The position numbers were made by a program, and so were the translations under genes. DNA of 64,000 nt from Paludisphaera rhizosphaerae (lineage in GTDB: Bacteria; Planctomycetota; Planctomycetia; Isosphaerales; Isosphaeraceae): contig NZ_JAALCR010000005.1 of NCBI RefSeq assembly GCF_011065895.1, positions 1-64,000 on the forward strand. Direction: 5' to 3'. How positions within the stretch are numbered: position 1 is the first letter of the stretch; each line of letters begins with the position of its first letter. Of the stretch, positions 37,201-44,966 are shown piece after piece. Under the pieces are notes generated by a model, which was given only the letters and a program-made list of their open reading frames with translations, searched no databases and was not told the origin of the DNA.

Positions 37201-37648
37201 CCTTGCCGTCGCCGTCGCGGTCCTCCACCAGCCGAATGCGGTCATGCTCGACGCGGTAGTCGGCGAACTCCTGCAGCGTGAAGAATTTGCGGTACATGGC
37301 GACGCGGTCGGAGACCGTCCGCGCGGCCAGGTCGTCGACCAGCCAGTTCATGTGGCCGCGAGTATCGGTCACGCCGTCGCTGTGGCGGAAGGTCTCGACG
37401 ACGTAAAACCGCCCCTTCTCGTCGGCGTGGAAGGCCACGATGTTCGCCACGTTTGGTTCGGCGGCGAACAGGTCCACCTTGAACCCGGGGAGGACCCGTA
37501 GGGCCTTTTGCGCCGTTTCAGGGTCGGGAACTTGCCCGACGGGCTTCCGCTTGTTCGACTCGTCGTCGGCCGCGGCCGATCGACCGACGGCCGTCGCCAG
37601 CAAGGCGAGGAGGCCAAGAAATGCGACAGCGCCCAGACGTCGAATCAT
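34274..37648 (-). CDS. PVC-type membrane-bound dehydrogenase/c-type cytochrome protein
   Basis: 1124 aa exported protein of the PVC superfamily type. ATG 37648 gives a signal peptide (LGAVAFLGLLALLATAVG). Residues about 50-430 form a glucose/sorbosone-dehydrogenase-like propeller (FAAEPNVANIVAF, DGKLYFSIGDRG, GLRNPQELAFND, LYVSDWIKGWDK). Then about 500 residues of HEAT-like Ala/Leu repeats, and a C-terminal cytochrome c domain with CMRCH and a candidate Met ligand in SAMPEDI. Role presumably extracytoplasmic oxidation of sugars or alcohols with electron transfer to heme; substrate unknown. Confidence 0.88.
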   Translation of the reverse strand: MIRRLGAVAFLGLLALLATAVGRSAAADDESNKRKPVGQVPDPETAQKALRVLPGFKVDLFAAEPNVANIVAFHADEKGRFYVVETFRHSDGVTDTRGHMNWLVDDLAARTVSDRVAMYRKFFTLQEFADYRVEHDRIRLVEDRDGDGKADHAEVFADGFNLPETGIGAGVLARKGDVYFTCIPDLWMLKDTNGDGKADVRKLLHNGYGVHVGFLGHDLHGLIFGPDGKLYFSIGDRGFNVKTLDGKELAVIDTGSVLRCEPDGTNLEVVATGLRNPQELAFNDSGDLFTVDNNSDGGDKARFVHIVEGGDSGWRIGFQFINKPNARGVWNSEKMWTPEWDGKPAYMIPPIINFADGPSGLTYYPGVGLNDGELGRFYLSDFRGAAATSGVRSFLAKPKGASFELADPRQFLWGLQATDCDFAPDGALYVSDWIKGWDKTGKGRIWRVSDPSAASDPRVAETRKLIAEGFDGRSDEELGRLLSYPDRRVRQEAQFTLADRAKAGRGNAQATLVRVAQGADANHSRFHGVWGIGQVLRGSDDARRRELSPVLLALLKDSDADVRAQAARASTEWTATPPAAILPLVQDENPRVRLFAMLSLARLAPSAEVVGPIMDRIAAGDGLDPYLRHAAVFALARAAEDAKARERIVARAGDSSVEVRMAVLLTMRRLDDPAVARFLDDAVPAIVLEAARCITERPGMEQAIGKLAAMATKANLSEALWRRVLTASEGFGRSEADPRPLAAIAARSDVPESIRVEALGMLAKWGEPSALHPLTGLWRGESKRSAEPAVAAMTSALPKLVSGSSNKVRSATAAAVAELKVADAGPSLRGLAADVSLPAGSRVEALRALDALKDENLAESVAAAMKDQAGPVRSEGLRILARLEPERAVDEASTVLQSGAASEKQAAFATLGSIPGAKSDAVLAKWLTKLQAGELPPEVRLDLTEAVAKREAAEVKKGLAGYEALRDSKDPLAAYRDALAGGDAERGRQIFREKAEVQCMRCHKVSGDGGEVGPELAGIGRKKGREYVLESIVIPNKQIAQGFETQVIARENGQVVAGIVKSEDEKEVRLVTAEGNTVVIPKSEIEEKARGASAMPEDIIKDLSKPEIRDLVEFLSTTEPFGQP

Positions 37649-37798
37649 GGATGTCCTCGCGAGCGAGCAAGTGGCAATGGTTGCGGGGACGCCGCAGACC
37701 CACAGGCCGGACCCGCCCCCGTCGAGGACGTCATCGTAGCATATCAATCTCCCGGTCTTCGAGCCGCGTTCCGCGCGATCCAGCCGAGAGACAGGGCG

Positions 37799-38260
37799 TC
37801 AAACAGGCTTCGACCGACGCGTCGAGGGAACCGAAGATCCGCCGCCCTCCGCATACCGGGCGAGCATCCGCCCCCACGCCAGGGACTGAGCCCGACTGCG
37901 CAACCCACAGCCAACGGCGAGCATGAACAGTGCGATCGTCAGCAGTGCCGGAATGGCGAAGGTGGGGAGCGGACCCTTGGGAAGGTTCGAGGCCACCGAC
38001 CAGACGACGAACGAGCCCAGTGTAAAGATCACGCCGGCGGCGAGGCGCGGGACCAAAAGCGCCCCGGCCACCGCGAAATGGGACGCGCCGAGCAGCAATT
38101 GGAGCGTCGGGCTGACCCCCGCCCGTTCCAGCTCCACCGACAGACGGGGTAGAAGCAAACCACAGCCCAACGCCGCGAAAGCAAGAGCGAGAGTGACTCT
38201 AAGGCCGACCAGGGCGAACCGGTCGCGCCTCTTCACAATCTTTCGTCGATCCGCCGCCAT
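37799..38260 (-). CDS. Small four-helix membrane protein (DoxX-like?)
   Basis: 153 aa with a basic N terminus and four hydrophobic segments (about residues 16-35, 52-70, 74-95, 103-122). Overall layout resembles DoxX-type proteins, but no diagnostic residue pattern is visible. ATG 38260 is preceded by AGGAG. Lies just downstream of the export locus on the same strand, 57 bases from its last gene. Confidence 0.6.
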   Translation of the reverse strand: MAADRRKIVKRRDRFALVGLRVTLALAFAALGCGLLLPRLSVELERAGVSPTLQLLLGASHFAVAGALLVPRLAAGVIFTLGSFVVWSVASNLPKGPLPTFAIPALLTIALFMLAVGCGLRSRAQSLAWGRMLARYAEGGGSSVPSTRRSKPV

Positions 38261-38317
38261 TTGGAATGCTCCTCTCAAGCCCCGAGTGGATGAGCGTAGG
38301 GAAGACTCTGCTGAACT

Positions 38318-39478
38318 TCATCCGCCGACCTTCTCGGTCGCCGGGACGGCCGGAGCCGGCGTCGGCTTCGGAGCATCGCCGAACGGATCTTCGGGCCGCC
38401 CCACGGCGTCGAACGCGGCGTCCCAGCGGTCCTTCGGCACCTTGATGTAAACGTCCATCTGCTGGCCCACATAGACCCGATCCTGGCAGCCGTCGGGGAG
38501 CGAATACACCACCCGAAGGACCCGGGTGTCGACCCGTTCGGACGTCGCGCCGGTCAGGCTCTGCTTGGGGATCATGTAGGGTTCGACGTACTCGAATTTC
38601 AGGGCCAGTCGACCATGCGATCGGCCCTTGAGGTAGGCTGCGGCCATCGACGCATGATCGAAAAGCGGGACGTCGTTCTCGTCGATGTCGACCCGGACGT
38701 GCAGGCGGTTGACGTCTCCCAGGACGATCATCGGCTCGTTCCAGTTCGTCGCGGCGAACTGGCCGGGACGGACGTTGAGCTGAAGGACGTCGCCGTCGAT
38801 CGGGGCCCGGACGGTATGTCGGTCGAGCAACAGTTTGCAACTGTCCAGCTCGCTCTGGGCGAGCTTCACGGCGACCTTCGACACATCGACGTCCTCCTGC
38901 CAGCTCCCCTTCTTCACCCTTTCCAGCTCCGCGATAGCGCGGTCGAGAGACGCCTTGGCCGCGTAGTAGGCGAACTTGTCCTTGTCGAGGTCGCTGGAGG
39001 GAACGGCCTGCCGACTGAAGAGTTGCCGGGTGCGTCCCAGGGCCGTCTCGGCGTCGTCGAGCTTGGCCTGCGCCTCCTCGACCGCAGCTTCCAGAGGCGG
39101 CAGGTCTTCAGGACGAGGAGCGGCCTGCAGTTTGTGAAGCTGGGCGCAGGCCGATTCCAACTGAGCCTGCTTGACGCCGATCTGCCCGCGGACCTCGCGG
39201 TCGTCCACAAGGAAGAGAGGGTCGCCCTGCTTCACATGGTCCCCCTTCTTGACGTGAACCTGGATGACGACGCCCGGGATGCTCGCGCCGATCGGGATGT
39301 TCTCGCGACGCGACTCGACCAGGCCCGAGCCTGCGAGCATCCGTTCCTTGGCGGGTCGCGGGTGGGGCTGGATGACGGGCTTCGAGGGCTCGGGCGACTT
39401 CGCCCCCATCACCGTCGAGACGATGGAGTACACGACGCCCGCGATGGCCAGAATCGGGATGATGCGACGGGTCAGCAT
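38318..39478 (-). CDS. HlyD-type membrane fusion protein (DevB-like)
   Basis: 386 aa adaptor linking an inner-membrane exporter to the outer envelope. One N-terminal helix (IIPILAIAGVVYSIVSTV), biotinyl-lipoyl-like half motifs (PGVVIQVHVKKGDHVKQGDPLF and VRAPIDGDVLQLNVRPGQ), a coiled-coil hairpin (about 95-200) and a beta-barrel region. Forms a row with the ATPase and permease in the order of cyanobacterial DevBCA-type exporters. ATG 39478 puts the helix directly at the N terminus. Confidence 0.88.
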   Translation of the reverse strand: MLTRRIIPILAIAGVVYSIVSTVMGAKSPEPSKPVIQPHPRPAKERMLAGSGLVESRRENIPIGASIPGVVIQVHVKKGDHVKQGDPLFLVDDREVRGQIGVKQAQLESACAQLHKLQAAPRPEDLPPLEAAVEEAQAKLDDAETALGRTRQLFSRQAVPSSDLDKDKFAYYAAKASLDRAIAELERVKKGSWQEDVDVSKVAVKLAQSELDSCKLLLDRHTVRAPIDGDVLQLNVRPGQFAATNWNEPMIVLGDVNRLHVRVDIDENDVPLFDHASMAAAYLKGRSHGRLALKFEYVEPYMIPKQSLTGATSERVDTRVLRVVYSLPDGCQDRVYVGQQMDVYIKVPKDRWDAAFDAVGRPEDPFGDAPKPTPAPAVPATEKVGG

Positions 39479-39510
39479 GGCGATCGCCCTATACACGTGG
39501 AAAGGATGGC

Positions 39511-40272
39511 TCAGGCGGCGGGAGACTGGGATCGTTGCTCGTGCTTGGTGATGCGGCCGTCGTCCATGTGGACCGTGCGGTCGCCGTACTGGAAGATCCG
39601 GTTGTCGTGGGTCACGACGATGACGGCGCGGTCAGGTCGGACGACGCTCGAATGGAGCAGTTCCATGACCGTGTGCCCCGTCTCGTGGTCGAGCGCCGCG
39701 GTGGGCTCGTCGCAGACGAGCAGGGCCGGGTCGTGAACCAACGCCCGGGAGATGGCCACCCGCTGCTGCTGGCCGCCGGAGAGTTGCCTGGGGAGGCTCT
39801 CGGTCCGTCCTCCCATTCCAAGCTGTTCCAGCACGTCCCTGCTCCGGCGCACGGCGTCCTTCCAGGTCCACCCGGCCAGCACCAGGGGGACGGCCGCGTT
39901 CTCGGCGGCGGTCAGGGCCGGCAGGAGGTTGTACTGCTGGAACACGAAGCCGATCTTCTGGGCGCGGAAGACCGTCTTGGCGTGGTCGCTCATCCTCGTG
40001 AGGTCCCGACCGAAGACCGAAACCTCCCCCTCGTCGGCGTCGAGAACGCCGGCGATGATCGACAGCAGCGTCGTCTTGCCACAGCCCGAGGGGCCGACGA
40101 TCATCGACATCTCCCCGGCGAACACGTCCCAGTCGACCGAACGGAGCACCGTGACGCGCTGGTTGCCCGAGCCGAAGTGCTTGCACAGGCCCCGGATCCG
40201 CACGGCCGTCTCTCGAGGGAACGCGGCCTCAACCGCCGGATTGAAGATCGGACTTTCGCTCGCGTGCGACAT
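39511..40272 (-). CDS. ABC transporter ATP-binding protein (MacB/LolD/DevA type)
   Basis: 253 aa ATPase. Walker A GPSGCGKTT, Q-loop FVFQQYNLLPALTAAEN, signature LSGGQQQRVAISRAL, Walker B LLVCDEPTAALD and switch His in VTHDNRI. Length and the LPRQLSGGQ context match the LolD/MacB branch that pairs with FtsX-like permeases, which is exactly its neighbour. ATG 40272 gives a normal N terminus; the frame is open further into the permease gene. Confidence 0.93.
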   Translation of the reverse strand: MSHASESPIFNPAVEAAFPRETAVRIRGLCKHFGSGNQRVTVLRSVDWDVFAGEMSMIVGPSGCGKTTLLSIIAGVLDADEGEVSVFGRDLTRMSDHAKTVFRAQKIGFVFQQYNLLPALTAAENAAVPLVLAGWTWKDAVRRSRDVLEQLGMGGRTESLPRQLSGGQQQRVAISRALVHDPALLVCDEPTAALDHETGHTVMELLHSSVVRPDRAVIVVTHDNRIFQYGDRTVHMDDGRITKHEQRSQSPAA

Positions 40273-40334
40273 TCGAGCCCCTCCCCTGCTCCACCAGCCT
40301 CGATCGACGACGATTCCCGATCCGAGGCCGACCG

Positions 40335-41543
40335 TCAGCCCCGGAAAACGACCGCCGGCTCCAGCACCATCACCCGCCGAATACAGAGCAGGCTGGACGC
40401 GACGCAGATGAAGACCACGACCGCCGCCGTGAGCGGAAGCAGAGGCCACCAGACGAAGAACTCGACCTCACCGCCCCCCGCCGACGCTCGGTCGGCGACG
40501 AACGTGGAGATCCCGACCCCGAGCCCGTATCCGATGAGCCCCACCACGGCCGCCTGGAGCAGGATCATCCCGACGATCTTACGGTTCGTCGCGCCCATCG
40601 CCTTCAGGGCGCCGAACTGCTTGAGGTTGTCCACCGTGAAGAGGTAAAACGTCTGGCCGGCGATCGCCGTCCCCACGAACAAACCGAGCAGCGATGTGAT
40701 GCCGAAGTTGATCACGATCCCGGTGTTCGTCAGGAAGAAGAGGATCGTCTTGCGGGCGAAGTCCTCCGCGCTGTAGGCCCCCAGGCCCGTCTTGGTCCGG
40801 ATATTCGTCGCCACGTCGGCCGATTTCCACGTCGGGTCGGTCTTGACCAGGATGAAGCTGAGGACCTTCCGCTCCTGGGCGACGAACTGCTTGGCGCGAC
40901 CGTAAGTCGTGTAGACGACCGCGTTGGAGCCGAACGTGGGGGCCGCCTTGCAGACGCCCACGATCGTCGCGCGGTGATCGTTCATCTCCATGTCCCGACC
41001 GAGGAACCGGTTGTAGAACGCGTCGCCCAGCTTTTCGAGATCCTGCCAGGGCTCTCCGGGGTAGTACTTGGGGAGTTGCATCTTGTCGATGATGATCGCG
41101 TCGGGCATCCGCAGGTCGAGCAACTCGCCGGCGATGATCTTGTCGGGGGTCGGCGCTCCGACGAGGGTGGTGTCGTCCAGGCCGAGCAGGATCACCGACT
41201 CAATCATCGTCGCCGGATCGCCCTTGGCGTCGGTCGTGTTCAGCTTGGCCCGGCCCGACCCCTTGTAGAACGGGACCGCCCATTCGACGCCCTCGACGCC
41301 CCGAACCCGGTGGAGGTTGCTCTCCATCATCGCCTTGACGTCGTCGATGTGGCGGACGTTCGGGTCCATCACCCACAAATCCACGCCTGAAACGTCGTTG
41401 ATTTGACCAGCGGTCCGCCTCATCAGGCCGCAGAAGATGGAGCCCTGCTGCATGATCAGCAGCGCGGCGAATGTGAGCCCGATGAGGATTCCGCAGAACT
41501 TGGCCGTGTCGCCCATCAGCATCTTCAGTGCGATCCGCCACAT
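40335..41543 (-). CDS. FtsX-like ABC transporter permease (DevC-like)
   Basis: 402 aa. One N-terminal helix (FCGILIGLTFAALLIM), a large extracytoplasmic domain of about 230 residues, then three helices, with LKQFGALKAMGATNRKIVGM between the first two, a typical FtsX/DevC coupling stretch. It works with the ATPase and the HlyD-type adaptor. Transcribed from the TetR side, so likely under its control. Confidence 0.9.
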   Translation of the reverse strand: MWRIALKMLMGDTAKFCGILIGLTFAALLIMQQGSIFCGLMRRTAGQINDVSGVDLWVMDPNVRHIDDVKAMMESNLHRVRGVEGVEWAVPFYKGSGRAKLNTTDAKGDPATMIESVILLGLDDTTLVGAPTPDKIIAGELLDLRMPDAIIIDKMQLPKYYPGEPWQDLEKLGDAFYNRFLGRDMEMNDHRATIVGVCKAAPTFGSNAVVYTTYGRAKQFVAQERKVLSFILVKTDPTWKSADVATNIRTKTGLGAYSAEDFARKTILFFLTNTGIVINFGITSLLGLFVGTAIAGQTFYLFTVDNLKQFGALKAMGATNRKIVGMILLQAAVVGLIGYGLGVGISTFVADRASAGGGEVEFFVWWPLLPLTAAVVVFICVASSLLCIRRVMVLEPAVVFRG

Positions 41544-41604
41544 GATCCGGCCCTCGTTGGAATCCTCGTCGAATGGCTCAATCCTCGTCGGCGTTGAGCT
41601 ACTA

Positions 41605-42240
41605 TCACGTCCGTCGCTGTTTCGCGGCTCGCGACCTTTTCACTCCCCCGCCCAGACGCGCCTCCAGCATCACCTTGAGTGTGCGGACCACCTCGGCCCG
41701 TTCGAGGGCCTGAGGGTCGACGTTGAGCTGCATGTTCAGACCGCTCAGCACACCGTGGATGATCGCGGCGAGCGCCTCGACCTCTCCCGCCGCCAACCCC
41801 GCCTCGCGGGCTCGCTCGGATAGGTCGCGGGCGATCATTTTCCGGATGTCGACGTACTCGGCCGCCAACCGCGCCCGGAAGTCCTCGCGATGGGAGATCT
41901 GGGCTAGAAAGGTGTAATTGAGGGCGTCGACCTCGTCGTTCGCGGGCTTCCGATTGATCATGAAGTCGAGCCCGCGCTCCAGACGCTCCCAGCCCGAACC
42001 CGCCGTCGCCATATCCGCATCGCCGACGGCCTTGATCCGGGTCATCGTCTCGTCGAAGACCGCCAGCAGGATGCTCTCCTTGGTCGGAAAGTGATACGTG
42101 AGCACGCCTCGGCTGATCCCGGCTTCATGCTCGATCTCGGAGAGCGACGCCCCCTGGATGCCCTTCTGCTGGATGACCCGACAGGCCGCGTCCACGATCT
42201 GCGCCCGCCGAATCGCCCCAACGTCCACTCGTTCCGCCAT
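41605..42240 (-). CDS. TetR-family transcriptional regulator
   Basis: 211 aa. N-terminal helix-turn-helix: IVDAACRVIQQKGIQGASL, EIEHEAGISRGVLTYHFPTKESI (about residues 15-60), then a helical ligand/dimer domain. The gene heads the permease-ATPase-adaptor row (61-base gap) and is divergent from the RND gene. Two operator-like palindromes lie just upstream of its start, so it probably represses both directions. Confidence 0.93.
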   Translation of the reverse strand: MAERVDVGAIRRAQIVDAACRVIQQKGIQGASLSEIEHEAGISRGVLTYHFPTKESILLAVFDETMTRIKAVGDADMATAGSGWERLERGLDFMINRKPANDEVDALNYTFLAQISHREDFRARLAAEYVDIRKMIARDLSERAREAGLAAGEVEALAAIIHGVLSGLNMQLNVDPQALERAEVVRTLKVMLEARLGGGVKRSRAAKQRRT

Positions 42241-42252
42241 GACGCCCTCGTT

Positions 42253-42268
42253 TAGACTGATCGGTCTA
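42253..42268. promoter_or_regulatory. TetR operator-like palindrome 1
   Basis: TAGACTGATCGGTCTA: outer arms TAGAC/GTCTA are inverted repeats, as in operators of TetR-type efflux regulators. Thirteen bases upstream of the regulator's start codon. Confidence 0.7.
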
Positions 42269-42272
42269 ATAG

Positions 42273-42288
42273 TAGACCATTCGGTCTA
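42273..42288. promoter_or_regulatory. TetR operator-like palindrome 2
   Basis: TAGACCATTCGGTCTA: arms TAGACC/GGTCTA are perfect inverted repeats. Centre is 20 bases from that of site 1, about two helical turns, favouring co-operative binding on one DNA face. Confidence 0.75.
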
Positions 42289-42471
42289 CACGTCAAGAAA
42301 CTTCGCCGACAATTCCTGCAGGGTACTTTGATCGCCGACGACCGGCCTGGGTGCAGCCCCCGGCGCTCTCAAAGCCCGGCCGCCCTGGTAAACTGGCCAA
42401 TCTTTGGCGGCGGCCCGAAACTCGGAGCGGCCGTGGATGGATCGAACTCACCAGGAAGGATCGTCGGACGC

Positions 42472-44952
42472 GTGATCGAACTTCTGCTGCGCTCGCGCTA
42501 CGTGGTCGGGTCGATCGTGCTGGCGTTGCTCGCCTATCTGATCGTCTTCGGCGAGAAGGTCGGCTACGAGCAGTCGATCGGGTCGTTCTTCGCCGAGGAC
42601 GACCCGGACATGAACGTGTACCAGGACGCCGCGACGAAGTTCGGCGACGACAACTTCGTCTTCCTGGTCTATGACGATCCCGACGTGATCAGCCCGGCCG
42701 GAATGGATCGCGCCGCCGATCTGGCCGCGGCCGTCGGGGGCGGGTCGATTCCCGGTGTGATGCGCGTCGAGTCCATCGACGCCATGCCCCTCGTCTGGGC
42801 GATCGACGACGCCCTGCTGGCCGTGGACAGGCTCCCCGGCTTCGCGCGCAAGGCCGCCATGAACGCGGCGCTCGGGGCGGTGAAGAACATCGACCTGAAG
42901 ACCAACAAGATGACCGTCGGCGGGGCCGTCCGCTCGACGGACGCATCTCGGCTGGGCCCCATCAAGGAGCGGCTGACCAAGAACCCGATGTTCGTCGGCA
43001 CGCTGATCGACTCGACGGCAACGACGACCGCCGTCGTCGCGAGGCTCCGGAAGACGAACGACCACGACGTCGTTTCCACCATCAAGGCGCTCCGCGAGAA
43101 GGCCGACGCCTTCGCCGAGCGTCATCACCTGCCCCGGCCGGCGGTCGTGGGCCCGCCGGCGCTTCTGGGGGACGGCTTCGCGGCGATCGAGGTCGACGGA
43201 CGCAGGCTGGCGGCGGTGGGGATGATCCTGATCGCGCTGGTGACGCTCTCCGCCGTGCGAAGCGTCTGGTGGGCGATCGTGCCGATGGCCGCCGGCTGGA
43301 CGGTCTGGCTGGCGACCGAGACCTTGCTGAGCCGCTTCCACATCCGACTGTCGCTCTCGGGCGGGCCGCTTGTGGCTCAGATCATCGTCCTGACGATGCC
43401 GGCCGCGAGCCACCTGGCGATCCACTTCCGCGACGACCGCCGCAAGCTCCCCGCGCGTGACGCCGCCCGCGAAACGCTTTCCAAGGTCTCGACTCCCATC
43501 GTCTGGACGGCGATCACCGGCGCGATCGGCTACCTGGCGCTGTTGACGAGCGACGTCCTGCCGATCCAGCAGTTCGGGGCGATCCTCGGGACCTGCACGC
43601 TGGTCGCCGCGATCCTGGTGATGGCCCTGGCGCCGATCGCCATGCTGCCGCCGTTCCCGCTGGAGATCCCCGTGCGACAGGGCTCGAAGTCGCGCGTCTC
43701 CGGATTGATGAACCGGCTGACGGTGCTGGTCCACCAGCATCCGACGATCGTCGTCGCGACGGTCGCCGCTGTGACTCTGCCCCTGTCGCTAGGCGTCTTC
43801 AGGCTGACCTACGAGACCAACTACATCAACCTGTTCAAGCCGCAGGCCCGGGTCGTTCGCGACTACGGGACCGTGGAGAACAAGCTCGGCGGCATCGGCC
43901 TGGTGGAAATCGTGGCCCCGGTCGGCCCCAAGGGTCTGGACTACGACGCCATCGCGAAGCTCGACCGCGTTGGCCGCACGATTCGCGGCCTCGAACCGGA
44001 GAATCCTCGCGCGATCGCCCAGGTCCTTTCGCTGGCGACGGTCATGGATCCTGACGGCCGGATCGCCGCCCTCGACGAGCAAGCCCGAGCCCGCGTTTTG
44101 GCCGGCAAGCTGGAGTTGATCGAGGCCTCGCCGCAGGCGTCGCTCCTGCGAAGCTTCTGGAATCCCGAGGCGAAGGAGACGCGAATCCTCGTCCGGCTCC
44201 TGGAACAGCAGCCGGCGGCGGCCAAGGCGTCGATCTTCCACCGGGCCGAGGAAGCCGCTCGCGCCGAGTTCGGCCCGGAGGCCCACCTGACGGGCCTGTC
44301 GTTCCTGATGACGAAGACGACCGAAGGCGTCGTCGCCACGCAATGGAGCACCTTCGCCTGGTCGGCGCTGGGCATCCTGGTGATGCTCACGCTGGCCTTC
44401 CGCAGCATCGTCCTGGCGGTGCTCGCGCTCTTGCCGACCTTGCTGTCGGTAGCCTTTGTGCTGGGCCTGATGGGTTGGCTCTCGATCAAGCTGGACATCG
44501 CCACGGCCCTGGTGGCGAGCGTCGCGCTGGGGCTTTCGGTGGACGATACGTTCCACTGCCTGATCCAGTTCCACAAGCTGCGCAAGACGAGAGGATTCCG
44601 CCGGAGCCTGTTCGCCAGTTACGCCGTTTCGGGACCGGGCGTGCTGCTGTCCAGCCTGGCGGTGGCGATCGGCTTCCTGGCGCTTCGGACCAGTGAATTC
44701 GAGCCCTTCGTCAATTTCGGGACGATGGTGGCCGTGGCGACGGCCGGCAGCACGCTGGGAAACCTGGTGCTCCTCCCCGCCTGCCTGACGCTGGGCGAAC
44801 GCCTCCGCCGACGAGCCGTCGCCGCGAGTTCGTCGTCCCCCGCTCACCCCGCCACGTCGCGGGCTCCTCTTCCGCCGGTCGTCCCGCCTCCGGTAATCTC
44901 GGGGGATGCGCCGCCGGCAGCCAGGACGAGCGGCGGGAATGGATCGAGCTGA
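42472..44952 (+). CDS. RND/MMPL superfamily exporter
   Basis: 826 aa from GTG 42472, which follows GGAAGG. Topology: helix at about 8-28, extracytoplasmic domain (about 30-240), a group of five helices, a cytoplasmic break near VRQGSKSRVSG, helix (VVATVAAVTLPLSLGVF), second extracytoplasmic domain and a final five-helix group containing LGLSVDDTFHCLIQFHKL. The repeat layout is RND, of the MMPL/HpnN type that moves lipids or hydrophobic molecules. In-frame codons to 42328 are Pro/Gly-rich and are probably untranslated leader. Divergent from the TetR gene. Confidence 0.88.
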   Translation: MIELLLRSRYVVGSIVLALLAYLIVFGEKVGYEQSIGSFFAEDDPDMNVYQDAATKFGDDNFVFLVYDDPDVISPAGMDRAADLAAAVGGGSIPGVMRVESIDAMPLVWAIDDALLAVDRLPGFARKAAMNAALGAVKNIDLKTNKMTVGGAVRSTDASRLGPIKERLTKNPMFVGTLIDSTATTTAVVARLRKTNDHDVVSTIKALREKADAFAERHHLPRPAVVGPPALLGDGFAAIEVDGRRLAAVGMILIALVTLSAVRSVWWAIVPMAAGWTVWLATETLLSRFHIRLSLSGGPLVAQIIVLTMPAASHLAIHFRDDRRKLPARDAARETLSKVSTPIVWTAITGAIGYLALLTSDVLPIQQFGAILGTCTLVAAILVMALAPIAMLPPFPLEIPVRQGSKSRVSGLMNRLTVLVHQHPTIVVATVAAVTLPLSLGVFRLTYETNYINLFKPQARVVRDYGTVENKLGGIGLVEIVAPVGPKGLDYDAIAKLDRVGRTIRGLEPENPRAIAQVLSLATVMDPDGRIAALDEQARARVLAGKLELIEASPQASLLRSFWNPEAKETRILVRLLEQQPAAAKASIFHRAEEAARAEFGPEAHLTGLSFLMTKTTEGVVATQWSTFAWSALGILVMLTLAFRSIVLAVLALLPTLLSVAFVLGLMGWLSIKLDIATALVASVALGLSVDDTFHCLIQFHKLRKTRGFRRSLFASYAVSGPGVLLSSLAVAIGFLALRTSEFEPFVNFGTMVAVATAGSTLGNLVLLPACLTLGERLRRRAVAASSSSPAHPATSRAPLPPVVPPPVISGDAPPAARTSGGNGSS

Positions 44953-44966
44953 ACGAGGATCGTCGC

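Noticed and set aside
34958-37501. 847-residue plus-strand open frame opposite the large cytochrome gene
   Set aside because: Antisense shadow; no ribosome binding site or motif, residue bias typical of antisense GC-rich codons.
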